Below the pieces are notes generated by a model. That model was given only the letters and a program-made list of their open reading frames with translations, made no database searches and was not told the DNA's origin. Shown here in pieces: positions 1 through 12,048 of a stretch of 64,000 bases of DNA. How positions within the stretch are numbered: position 1 is the stretch's first letter; each line of letters begins with the position of its first letter. This DNA is from Datnioides undecimradiatus (lineage: Eukaryota; Chordata; Actinopteri; Lobotiformes; Datnioididae), in assembly GCA_008933995.1 (NCBI GenBank), contig WARS01000051.1, positions 1,178,001 through 1,242,000 on the forward strand. The letters run 5' to 3'. The position numbers and the translations under genes were made by a program.

Positions 1-3000
1 GCGTTTCACTACTGTAAAGGTTTATTTGATTTTAAATATATCCTCACTGCATCAACAATATCTTACAAACATTATATTCTATACAATAGATCACTACCAC
101 TGTCTACTGTGTGTTTATAGTCAGATTGCTGTCAGGAGCAGGCAGTGGGACCTGGTAGAAAGCTCATTTAGCACAGAAATGTGTCACATTCCAACATATT
201 CCATCTCTTAGAAAGCCTTAATCAGTCATAACAACTGTCCAACCAATTAACATTTCTATATCTATAAAGTGTGACCCTTTATTAATATATATATATACAT
301 TTAGAACATTTTATTTTTTAAAGTTTAAAATCAATCAACCATTCATCTTAACTTCTCTTTTTCTGGATCATGTGACCGACACAACCTGACCATACCATAA
401 GCTGGTGGGAGTGAAGTGTGACCGGACCAGCCTGGGGCTCGTCAGACGTTGACTAAAACCGAAATGACAGACTGGAGAACAGCTTTTGATCGCCACAGCG
501 TAAACTGTAAACATGTAAAAGAAAAAACACAATTTAGGGCAAAATGTAAATAGTATATTAACCAATAATTAAGCCCTTATACACTTAATATTAAGTATGC
601 TGGATTAGAAAGTACAAATATGATCTAAAGTGATATTTTATTATGTTTAACCTATGTAAATGATTATAATGACTGTATACTCGTCCTCGTATACTCGTGA
701 GATAAGAAGTGTCCTCTAATGACCTCTGAGGATTAGAGGTGGCATATACCTGATGAATTTATCAGTATTTAAAGTTTCAGATCCCTGCTGACTCACTGGA
801 GCTAAAGTCCTCCCACAGGCCTCCATCTCGAATCATGTGTCGATGCAGGATATTTGTGGCCACAGGTTTACACCAAACACAAACTCACGCACACATGCTC
901 GCTCGCAAAAGTGCCGCTCAGCTGGTTCCACGTGAGGAGGTAGGGCATTTATGAATACCTCATTCTGTTTAAAAGCCACACATCTCTGGTCATATGAGCT
1001 GGCGGGGTGTCCAGCTCATCTCGTGGCCCGACTCTCTGCAGGAGCAACATGCCAAACACACTGCTGCTCTTTGTCTCTGAACTGTAAACCAGCGTGTTTT
1101 CTTGTCCCGGTAGGCGTCATGGGGCATCAGCGGGTTTCACTGAGGGACTGAAGTACGTCTGGTTCCATTGAAAGGCTACTTGACACATGACTGTTTGACT
1201 CATGGGTTGTTTGCATATGGATTATGTCCATTTTTAACTTGACATGTGTGTGTTGTGGATTTGGAGGTAAACATAGGGATGTGTAAAATACCAGTTTTTA
1301 GTCTGAATCCACCAAACACGAAACCGCAACATAACAGGGAGGTTAAAGGTGCTCTGATTAATATCTTTATATGAATAATGGCTCAGAGGACTTTGTGTAA
1401 TGTGAAAGTTGTCACTCGTACTGAGAATTATGACTTAATTCTGAAGTTACCCATAACTCCTTGATGCTTTTCAGCCTCATTGTTTTGGTTTTCGGGCCCA
1501 CCACTGTAGTGTTTTGGTTCAGTCCCAGCTGCTAAAGCTAGCAAGGTCAAACTGAGGTTTTGCCAAAATTTTGCCAAGTGATGTAATATTTAATTTGACT
1601 TCTAGATGGTTTGAAACATAGAACCATCTGTGAAGATGTCTGAAACTGTTTGGAAAAGGGTAGGAACTTTAACAAACAATTGGGTGAACCATCTGTCTAT
1701 CGACATCCATCACAAGCTAACTTCAACCAGACAGGTCAGCACCTGTAGTTGTTTTACGGATGAGCAAACAGTCACTTCTGGCTGCTTTAATAGTTCCCCA
1801 TAGGACACTGATTGGTCCAAACCACTGTGGTTAGACCACATACGAATAGTTTGAAGCCTGGCAAGTTGGGCTCTCAGATCACATGGTTTCGTGTGAATCC
1901 AGCTGCTTCACAAAAGCAAAAGCAAAAGCCTCAGCTTCCCTTTTTGTGAATAAACAGGACACAGCGTGTAAGAACAGTATTAAAACCGCAGAATGGGATG
2001 CTGGTGACCTTGCCGCCCCCAGCGGAGGTATGAAAAGCAACACAGAGAAACTGACTCATTCACAAATTAGATACAACTTGGTGTCATCAGCATAACTTTA
2101 AATATGAGATTTTACTCTCATTTGAATGAAAGAACTACATTTTCAACCTCAAAACTACCCATGCTGCAAAATGGTACTTGTTAAATGTAACTTCTTCTTT
2201 CTGATGATGCCAGCGTGGCCCCATTATGTCATGTTATGAGAGCGAAACCAAACACCACTAACCAAACATCTCGGTGTAGCTTTATTACAAATGGACTGAC
2301 ATGAAAATCTGTAGAATGTCCCTTTAAATGACATTTGGAGCCACGTGAGACTTCTCTTTATACTAGAAATAGTTGTGGTTGTTGAGTCAATGTAATTATG
2401 CGTGACTTGAATGGGTGTGTCATTAACCTTTATCTTACAACCTGTTTGCCTGCTGACTGGCTGTGTGTGTGTGGACTGGAGCTTTGTGTACCAACTAACG
2501 AATGGTTGCCCGGGCTCATCCAACATACCAGGGAGTTCCTCCCATACCATGCATTCCTTTCAATGTAGTGTCACTGGGGCCACTTTTGTCAAACAGGATG
2601 CTGGTGTCTGTCTGCTTTAAAGGCTGAGGTCCTGTATCTGCAGCTCAAGTCTGATTTATGAAGTCAGCTGAGCCACGCTGGCTGTCTCCACCTCCAAACA
2701 ATACTTGTGTGTGGCTTACTGAGAACGTTTGTCGTGTTGTCTTTATCAACACGCCTAAGGAGAGAAGCCTTTAAAGTCTGATAGTGAAGGGGGAAGGAAA
2801 CGCAGAACAGCCCCAGATCACAGCAGCCACTTGCGTCTGCGCCCTCACCTTTGACCCAGAAGATGATAAGCAGGCTCGTGGTGCGATAGCCTCTCTGTGC
2901 AGGAACCTACTGCTGCAAACATGTTTTTGCAAACCTGGAACCAAGGTGCATGTTTTTGCTTCTTGCTGCTTTATTTGTGCCCTCGAAACGCAGAGAACAC

Positions 3001-6000
3001 GTGACCCTGTGAGATCTGTGTGATGTGCAGCAGCTGAGCGCTGGGTTGGAAGCAGAGGAGACCAGCTAGAGTAGATCCAGGGATGTCACTTAATTACGTT
3101 TAGCTCTTTTTGGGTCAGTTTGTTGGCGTCTGGACAAACGACGACCAACGGCGCCAGTAAAAACCAAAATCCACCACATTGCCCTCGGTTACTTTGTATC
3201 AGCCTGCAGCACACATTCACGCAGGTCAGCAAAGCAGGAAACAGCCGGTGACTTCCAACAACTCACTGATTAACAACATGAACCGACAACTCGATTCACT
3301 AAAAGTTGCTACCGTAACTAGCTCAACTGACCAATGTCGCATCACCCAAACATCCACGCTCCTTCTCCATCAGCTCCCTGCTCTGTTTAGAATTGTGCAA
3401 TTCCCCTGAGTCTGGCCCCGAGGCTCATTGCAGAAACGCCGACCTTGTTTGATCCTGAGGTTGGCCCTTGTGCCTGTTCCAGAGTTTTGAGGCTTAGATC
3501 TAAAAGCAACCATGCTTTTGTATTTAAATACGCACTAGTTAAGGCTATGAGTGTTTTCTTAAAAATCACTTCTCAAAACCCATTTTTATATACTTGCTTT
3601 ATACGACGTTGTGTTTTAGTGCATGTATTCTTCTTATTTGTATTGGTTTAAATGGATCTTCGTCTGTCAAAGCAATTTGTTAGACCAAACTCAAGTTCAC
3701 CTCCAAGAGGCGGAGCTAAAACAGAAAACAAACAAAAATGCAGCATCATGTCTCGAAAGGAGCAGCTGCACGCGGACGCTTGCCTACGTGCGGCCCTGAG
3801 AGGCATAACTTCAGTTTAAGATCAGATCACCCAGAGAATCTAATCTAGGATAATCTGCCTGTGATGGCTCACTTGATAGCATCCATTCTCAGAATACACA
3901 TTCAGATGGAAGATATAATTGTTCTTGCCACAGCTTATAGCACAAACCCCCACACAGCACAGTGCTGAACAGTCATGTCTGAAGCCCGGTAACTACACAG
4001 AATACGGGTGCTGTCTTTGTGTTGCAGGATAAGTTTGATGTTGATCTATCATTTTCTAATTGTTGACAAAGTTGGCGAATAGATGCAGCGGATTTGTCCC
4101 GTCTCTTGATTTGCTCTCGCCGCAGCAATCTCCTGCAACAGCTGGTCACTGTAGTTTTTAACACACGTCATTGGAACAGGAGGGAACAGTGCTTCTGTTT
4201 GGGACTACTTTCAGTAGTGGATGAGTACACACTTGAAGGTCACAGATTTTTAAGTTTTCTGGGGGGGGCACTGAGATGCAGAGGAAGAAGATACACAGTG
4301 TCAACGCACAATACTTGCAAGAGGGCCCACAATCATTGCAAGTTCTGGTATTCACTTTGGATTTGTGGTCATTAAGAGAAGACTATAGATCTTATTCAAT
4401 GGCAAACAATAACTGGGGTCAGCAGCAGCACCTCAGAAATCCTTTCTGTTGTCAAGAAGTTGCACACTTGACCAGCGATGACCAAAAAACACTTTATTTT
4501 TGTGATCTAATATGTGAAAAAAAGCACTTTTGAAGCACATGTGGACATATTTTTACTCATTTTAATGAAAAGTAAAATTAAAATAAAAACAGTATTTTGC
4601 AGGGTGTTGTAGCTTTTTCCTTTATTTTGCAGCTGAAAGCACTGAGACATTTGCTTTAGATTGGTGTCAGCTCCTTTAAAAGCCCAGTTCTATATCCTCA
4701 CGAGTCTTCTCTTGGTCATGCAGGCTCTGATCAAAGACAGCAAACGGAGTCGACTGCAGAGGAGTGGAAAGAAACAAAATACGCCGAGCTGTTTGACTGG
4801 GAGCACTTTGTAAACCTGCTATCAGTGATCACTCGCCGCCAGCAGACAGCTGACAGGTTAACAGAGGGCCGGGAGGCCATGCTATTTGCATTGAGAGTGC
4901 ATTCATACCTGCTCTGCGCTGATAACAGGCTCTCTGTGGACAGACTGTGACCGCATGATGTAATCCACATTTCCCTGCTTTTACAGCCGCTTGCCTGTGA
5001 CGTAAGTTGAACTAGCAATGCCTGCGTGCTGTCCCGATGCAGACAGGCCTGCTCTCTGTCTCATGCCCTTATTCACTGGCTCGCACACGCCCACTGAGCG
5101 CGCAAACACAGTGGAACACATGACAAGGAGACTTTGTCCCGCAGCACAGATGCATTTGCACATTGTCAGTGTTGTCTTTGCACCGCCGTTGGCCCAGCAT
5201 GCATCTGAACTCATCCAAAGCCGTTAGCACCCATAGAAATCCTCCAAAGCACCCAGGCGTTTGTTTGAATGCCCAACTGTTTTGTTTTACACCAAATGGG
5301 CTAGTTGTTCATCCTGATGCAATGATTAAGGGTGTTTACACGCTGCTGTGAGAGATTAAGTTTGGCCGGCGCTTTGTGTGATTACAATGGACGAAGGTGC
5401 CGACAACCCTGAGACGTCAGACTGATTGATCTGTATCGACTGACCCGCTGAATCTATCTCTCTCTGCCGGAACTACAACGCAGTCACAGGGCAATCACAT
5501 GCCGGTGACTTCTTCTGAACAAAGATAAAGAGCATCGTTGCGCGTTTACCAATGAGATTAACCATTTACCGCACATGGGGGGAGTGTCTCACAGGCCGCA
5601 AACAGTCACACAATTACGACAGGGAGAACTCAGTGACCTGGTGTGGAGTTATGTGCTGCCGCTGGTGGAATGCGCTTTATTGCTGCTAAGCCATGTCGCG
5701 TAAGGATGGAAGCTAACGGCTGGAAAGGTGCATTACAGACATATGAATGGGCTCAGCATTGGATTAAAGTGGAGGAATATGTTTAGGCACAGCTCAGCTT
5801 CAGTCCTTATTGGGTGTCACCACTAAAGAATTAGAGACCGTCTTCCAGTCGGGACGGTTTGTTGCATTTCAGCTGTTCAGCCTTATTCAAATATAAGAGT
5901 TTCTGTGCTGACCTCAGTTCCAATTAATCCAATTTGGCATTCAAAGCAAGGACACAAAAGGAGTGTAAGAGATCCCAGAATTCATCAGAATTACATGAGG

Positions 6001-8553
6001 TCATGTAAAACACAGAGACAGACATAACACTGTTCACCCCACCAACACAGATGATGGTAAGAAACGGGTGTTGTGCAAAGGAATGCAACAGAATCAACTT
6101 GATCAGCGCTTATACTTCATGTTATTACAATGCATCCTCAGTTTAAGGCACAAGTGCACCCCAATCCCTCCCATCTGTTTTAATGTTTTAAAGTTTGCAG
6201 CCTGGTTATCTTTGCAAGACACAGCACGACTGCAGAAACAAGTAACGAACGGAAGAGGTGGATTCTCAACTTCTTCTGATCAAGGGACTCGATCGAGTTT
6301 GTTTTCATTATCTTCCTGAATAGCCTGGGGTCAGGTATGACAGACCGGTTCCGGTGCCAGTGGAAGCATTGCGCAAGTGGGAGCGCAGGAAACAAAACAT
6401 CACCCGGGCAGACAAGTGGGTGTCACAACAGTCTGTGTGAGAGCACATACAAACGCATGCACGCACTCCGGCATGCGCGCGGAGTCCAGACAGAGCGCAG
6501 ACGGTGGTAAACAGCTTTGGAGACAAGAAAGAGGAACCAGAGTCATATGATTTGTCCAGGGCGGGGTTTGTAACATCACCCAAAGATCTTGATTGGTCTC
6601 TTTGATTCATGCTTCGAGCTGCGATTGGGCCCTTCATGGGGAAGTATTTAAATTCTGTACAAGGATTAGTGTCATGAGAAGTGTGTCAACAAAACAGGAG
6701 GCGAGAATAGTTTGCTGTTTGCTGCCCATATGGTGTCAGTCCCTCCTGTGATGAATCCTGACATGTGACTGTCTGGACGACATATGAATTACTGTTATCA
6801 TTAAATAAAACTTCACTGGAAAAAAGGAGAAAATGCCTGACTGATCCAGTTAGAGCTGCCCAACGCCGGTGATCCAGTTTCTCTGGTTACACACCCACTG
6901 TGGAATTGATCAATACAAGTCCTGAACTTACTGGTCCAGAATAATTCCCAGCACTCCATGTCCCATATTTCTTCTAATTATCCAGCAGTTAATGACAACA
7001 ACATTCAAACTTGTGTGTTAAGACATTGGCCGTGAAAAACACAAACGCGAAACTCAACCCTGCACGTACTGATGTTGATCAGAGGTGCTCTTTGTGCGAT
7101 GGAGCTGGAGCTGGAGCAGAGAGATGTTGCCATCCCCCCTGTTAACCTGCAATCCCCCTCAGCAGCTTAGTAGCTTACAGAATGCAGGTGCAGAGGTGTT
7201 GGAAAGTTCATATGTTAGTCTACCTGACTCATTGCAGCTTTATCTAATGGAGGTTTCTACAATTCTACAACTCTATGACGTCACTCTATGAGCTGCAGGC
7301 CATAGAAGTTACCGTTTGAGTCGTCGCTTGCCTTTGCAATGACGTTCATTGGCCTTGGTAGACAAAGGGGGACGAAAGTGAATTTCAAATAATCACAGCA
7401 TGAAAGTGCTTATGAGGTTGTGTCAGGACACAGAGACAACATAAACAGGTTGGCGTGTATAGTATAACCTGCCACGTGTATAGCTATGTGGCTCTGGAGC
7501 TGGGGCTAATAAAGGATTTACCTCGGTGACCCACCCTGCGGATGATAACCAGCCTCACCTCAGATGGCTGTGAACTCGCTGCTGAGGCGCAAAGAGATCC
7601 TAAAGCTTTGTGGGAAGCATTTTGCTTTCACAACCTCGGAGCGGAATCGCCCGGAGGCCTCTTCCCCCGCCCCTCCCCCCATCTCCCAAACCCACCCCCT
7701 CCTCCCCTCCGCCTGGGAGAGGATTACGAGGCATCTTTTAACTGTGCCATCTGCTCCAAATTGACTCTCAATTAACACTGGCAAATGAGAAAGCTGTCGG
7801 AGCAAAGAGCCGTGCCGATGGAGACGTGGCCCTGTGAATGCTGAGTCGCTGCGAGCTAGCGTGCACGCAGCCCAGGTTCAGATTAGATTTTATCAGCGAC
7901 AGGAAAGATAGAAACAGAGAGAGAGAAACAGAACTACATAGTCTAACAAAACATCACAGCAGCTCTGTTACTGAGTCTCATGATGTAATGAAATGGATGT
8001 TTCGCAGTGTGTGTGCGGTATATTGCTGATGGTAACCCACACAACTTCCTCATCGATCAGACCTCTGTTTGCAGATGGTCAATTTGTGTTTAGCCTGTGG
8101 CTGCAGTACTCAAAAGCTCAATATCAGTTGACTAACTGGCCCCACGGGACCTTGGGAACTGTAGTAAAATTACAAATACTGCCTTTATAACATGTCAGCT
8201 GTTAGACTGACACACCTCACACACTCCTTTTCTTTAGTTTTTGCTCCCACGTGAGCTCTGGCCCAGACCTCGTTTGCTCCCTCTCTTCACACACTCACCC
8301 CACATTGGGCACTTAAAGATAATTACATCTGGTAGAGCGGCGAGGAGGCAATGAAGCGTGTGCGTTTCTGTGTGTGTGGTGGCAGGAGCGCAAACAGCTG
8401 GTCAATAGGCCTGGACTCATTTTGCCTCAGAGGTCACAACCCCTGGGGTCAGGGGGCAGCAGAAGTGTGCCACACTACGGTGATCGGGGGCAGGTGGTCA
8501 GTCCAAATAATGAGCAACACCCCCAGCGCACACACACACTTAATGGTTAGTAG

Positions 8554-8602
8554 TAACTTAGTGGCTATGGGATATAAGTTGCTGGGTTGCTGGTTCAAGT
8601 TG
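8554..8602 (+). repeat. tRNA-like SINE remnant (A-box and B-box)
   Basis: TAACTTAGTGG at 8,554-8,564 differs at one position from the RNA polymerase III A-box (TRGCNNAGTGG). GGTTCAAGTTG at 8,592-8,602 is a degraded B-box (GGTTCRANTCC). The spacing of about 38 bases is that of a tRNA gene or tRNA-derived SINE head. The sequence between does not fold into an obvious cloverleaf, so I read it as the worn head of a SINE rather than a functional tRNA. Confidence 0.35.
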
Positions 8603-9202
8603 CAGCATCTCACTGTGCTGCTTTTGCTCTTGAGGAGTAGGGGCGCTATAAATAGAGCTGGGAGTAATGGTATCACCACAGTTGTAGTAATAGGAGCAGT
8701 TAATAGAGGTACAGTAAAGGGTGCAGGACTGATAGTAGTGATGGTGTTACGTCTAAATAAAAAGTCAAGACAGTATGAAGTAAAGCTGCAGGAATACTTA
8801 GCTTTGGTGGTGGTGGTGCATAATAAAAAACAGAATATTCCGGTGATGTAAAATTAATTAAAGTAAAAACAATCAATATCATAAAAAAGGTCAATTTCTG
8901 ACTGAGGGTAGTTGTTGTGGTTGTGCATCAGCCTGCAATGGGAATCTAAACTTAAATAAAATGTATTCTTTAAAATCAATTTTTTGTTTTTTTTTGCTTT
9001 GTCAAAAATATCGTTGATGAAAACAAATACCTGTTCTATCCATGTGTGCCTTGTGAAATAAACAAAGCAAACACATGATAACAAGCAAACCAAGCAAAAC
9101 AAATAACACTTGCTTAAAAATTTTGACATACTGTGAAAATATATGATTCCATTAATATTGTGTAATTTGACTCAAAGAACTGTCTTTTTCTTTCATAAGA
9201 AA

Positions 9203-9223
9203 TTTTTTTTTTTTTTTTTTTTT
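9203..9223. repeat. Poly-T tract (T21)
   Basis: An uninterrupted run of 21 T within an AT-rich block. It could be the poly-A tail of an inserted minus-strand retroelement or simple slippage. No element body is recognisable next to it. Confidence 0.9.
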
Positions 9224-9399
9224 ACAAATTCCCCAAACCTTAACCCCGAAAGAGGATACAAAATTTCTAGTATAATTATTATTATTCATATAATTATAAT
9301 TGATTTTAGTGTTGATTTTAATTTTCTCGTTGTCATTCAACATTTTATTCAGTTGACGCGCAAATAATTGAAGTACTAGTTGGGCTTCTGATGCAATAC

Positions 9400-9766
9400 C
9401 CTAGCGGAGGAATCAAACCTATACGAATAGGACGGCAGAGGTTTGCCTTGTTGCCTAGATACGAACGCGGAGGGTGGCGCATTCAGGCGTCCTTCACCGA
9501 GTGAAACTGGGTTTTCGTTTGCGGACATTGTGGCTCTACGTACTGATTGTGAAACGGAAATGACCTTCCTCGCGCTTGAGCCGGAATGTCGCCGGTTTCC
9601 TTGACGCTGTTGAAGAAGCAGTTGATGTGAAAACAGCGCCATTTCTGTCGGCGTCCATGATACGCGATGCTACCGCAGCGGATTCCAGAGCTTGAGCTCG
9701 GAACGGCAGCGGGAGAGAAATAGCCGCTCCCCTTTCGCTGCTCCTCTTTACTTCAGCCCACGGCAG
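9400..9766 (+). promoter_or_regulatory. kiaa0232: CpG-rich promoter and noncoding first exon of the KIAA0232 orthologue
   Basis: After a very AT-rich stretch the composition switches abruptly to CpG-rich DNA with many CG dinucleotides between about 9,400 and 9,950. A strong splice donor (CGGCAG followed by GTAAGT) lies at 9,766/9,767, and the next matching acceptor is at 11,708, just ahead of the coding exon. This fits a TATA-less CpG-island promoter with an untranslated exon 1 ending at 9,766. The transcription start is not determined and probably lies between 9,600 and 9,700. An 88-codon minus-strand frame across the island (9,376-9,642) looks fortuitous. Confidence 0.6.
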
Positions 9767-11708
9767 GTAAGTAAACCAGCGAACCGGTGGGAACTTTACT
9801 GTTCGTCCTGCGCTGTTAGTGTCACCATTTTGTATTTCATGTTTAGTCAGCTTTCGCTGTATGACGATATGGCGTACATTTTTGAGGGGAAACGTCTGAC
9901 AGTCCTCTGGTAGCCTACCGGGGCAGCCGCTCCTCCTCCCCCTCGGTCATAACAACAATCAGACGTGAGAGCTAACGTTAATTTAAATATGAGTTGAACA
10001 TCTCTGGTATATTCTTTTGACTTTTGACCAATTTGGGTACTACGTCTCCGACTGAAAGTTTAGAAATGGCCTAATGTTCGCGTGCTACTGTTTGCTAGCT
10101 AACTATTTAATGGAGAGCCGTCACAGTTCTAATGTCACCGTGCATAAGCAGCCTCCGTTCACCTGCCCGACGTTTACCAAACTAACGCCAGACTTCGCTT
10201 TAACCGAAAGACGTCGGGGTTAAAATAATTAAAATCATGTTTACACTGTCTCACTCGAATAATACATGCCAGCGTAACACAAACGTAATTGTCAAATGAC
10301 AGAAGGCGAGCAGTTCTCGGCAGCTAACATGGCTAACTTAGCTCGTTAGCTAAAGGTCGGTGGTCCGGCTAACCTTGCCGTTTGCCTGCAAAACGGCGAT
10401 AGCTTACAGACCCCAATACCAAAAGTCAGCTTACACTATAGCTGTTAACAATTCACTAATTGTGTGGTATATTGAAATAACAAGTACTGTTTGTGGATGT
10501 TGTGTAGTTGCTTTACCGCATTTGGTAGCCCAGAAATTTAATGTGACTTGATGTAGTTCACTGACTAGTTAACGCTGCACGTATCATTTTGCTCCTTTCC
10601 ATGTCAGATTAATTGCGCCAGGTAAATGATTCTATAGCAAAGTTGTGGACAGTGCAATCCAGAGCTAGCAGCCGGGGCTAATGCATACAAGTAACAGCTG
10701 GGTTGTAGACGCTGGTCAGCCATATTTAGCAATATCGATGAAGCTAGCTAACCTTTCAGCTGTTGTCCGTTAGCATTCATTAAACTGACATAGTGTTATT
10801 AGTTGAAATGATTAGGAATGCAGAAATGGTGGGGTTGCAAACTGCAAAGCTTCTTATCGTGCCCTTTTGACGTCCCTAACGGGTAACCGATAATATGCTA
10901 CTGTTGAGTGACGACCGGTCCAGCCAATCAGATCGGTGCAGCCTCCATTTGCTCTTCACGTCGGTTCCCTAATCCACTGCTGCCATATGAAACACATGCA
11001 CTTGACAGCAAGCTTTTCCCTGCCTGTTGCCCACACACTTACGTTCAGCCGCTGGAGTTTGCTTGCAGTCATGCGCACTAATGCAGGACAATTACGGTTT
11101 TACTATTTGCAACTGGATCATGGATGTTTTAAAGTGATATGGTCATGGCCACTTCTCCTGTCACGTAGTTCTTACTTAACATTAGGGTCATTGTGCACGC
11201 AGACTTGAATAACTCCGATGTCTGAGATACTTTTACATTAATGTGAGAGGTCATTTTGAGGAAAACACACATCACCATGGTTTTAAACCTGAGCCCCTGG
11301 TATAATATAGTCACTATTTCTTGTTAACCTGTTCCATTACTTTAAACAAGGCGTACCACCATAATATGGCGTAATTGTGGCTGCTGTCTGCATTATTTAA
11401 AGAGCTCGTGTTCTCTCAGGAGCCCATTAGCTTTCTGGTAAGCAAGACTATGAACAGTCATTAAACATCTTTTGGGATGTAGAACAAAACTTACATGCTG
11501 TGGTAGGATCCGCATCGTTCTAGTCCTTTTTTTAAATGAAAAAGTCATTTTCACCTCATACGTAAATGCATTTTTTATAGCGGCTTTCTTTCTGTTTGGT
11601 GGGGGGCGGGTATGAATAAGGTCTTTGAGATGTATTTGTTTGTTCAAATGCTTGGATTGAACATTGAAAATATTTCATGGGAACTGATGCATGCTTGCTC
11701 TGTTTCAG

Positions 11709-12048
11709 GTTGTGCCGGTGAAGTAAGACGTAGCCCCAAAATGGACCCCTCCGACTGAGATGCAAACACATCCTGTGTTTTGCTGAGCAGCTGAGATCTA
11801 TCAGCAGTATAAGCCATGCCTGACGAGTAAAATCCCCTTTTTTGCTCAAAGCAATAAAAAAAGAAAAAAAAACATCCTACATGCCTCCCCATGTAGAGCC
11901 CCTTCAGTGCGTCCTGCTGGAGTGACTGCCCCCTCTTCCCAAGGATTCTGCCTCATCCCCTCTTTGTACCCCTTCTCCACCGACCACCCAACAGTAACTA
12001 CCCATCACAATGCTGCTCTACCTGAGAATGGCCAATACCTGAGGTCCC
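11709..12048 (+). promoter_or_regulatory. kiaa0232: KIAA0232 5' leader in exon 2 with six upstream ORFs
   Basis: Exon 2 opens after a TTTCAG acceptor and holds about 340 bases of leader before the main start codon at 12,049. It contains six upstream AUGs that all terminate before the main start: 11,741-11,758, 11,760-11,786, 11,816-11,830, 11,881-11,925, an AUG followed directly by a stop at 11,891-11,896, and 12,010-12,042. The main AUG has a poor context (C at -3, C at +4). Together these imply strong translational control, although none of the uORFs is shown here to be translated. Confidence 0.6.

Larger units (their letters stand above)
1..9370. other. Intergenic region without a recognised gene
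   Basis: No open frame here resembles a known protein, and I see no chain of exons with matched splice sites. The sequence alternates between AT-rich stretches (about 240-330 and 8,840-9,370) and mixed-composition DNA that may hold regulatory elements for the downstream gene. A SINE-like remnant at about 8.55 kb, a poly-T run at 9.2 kb and one coding-like open stretch at 4.68-4.95 kb are listed separately. Small unrecognised exons cannot be excluded by eye. Confidence 0.6.

Noticed and set aside
9376-9642. 88-codon minus-strand open frame over the KIAA0232 promoter
   Set aside because: It lies in a CpG-rich island where stop codons are rare. No family resemblance and no matching splice sites were seen.
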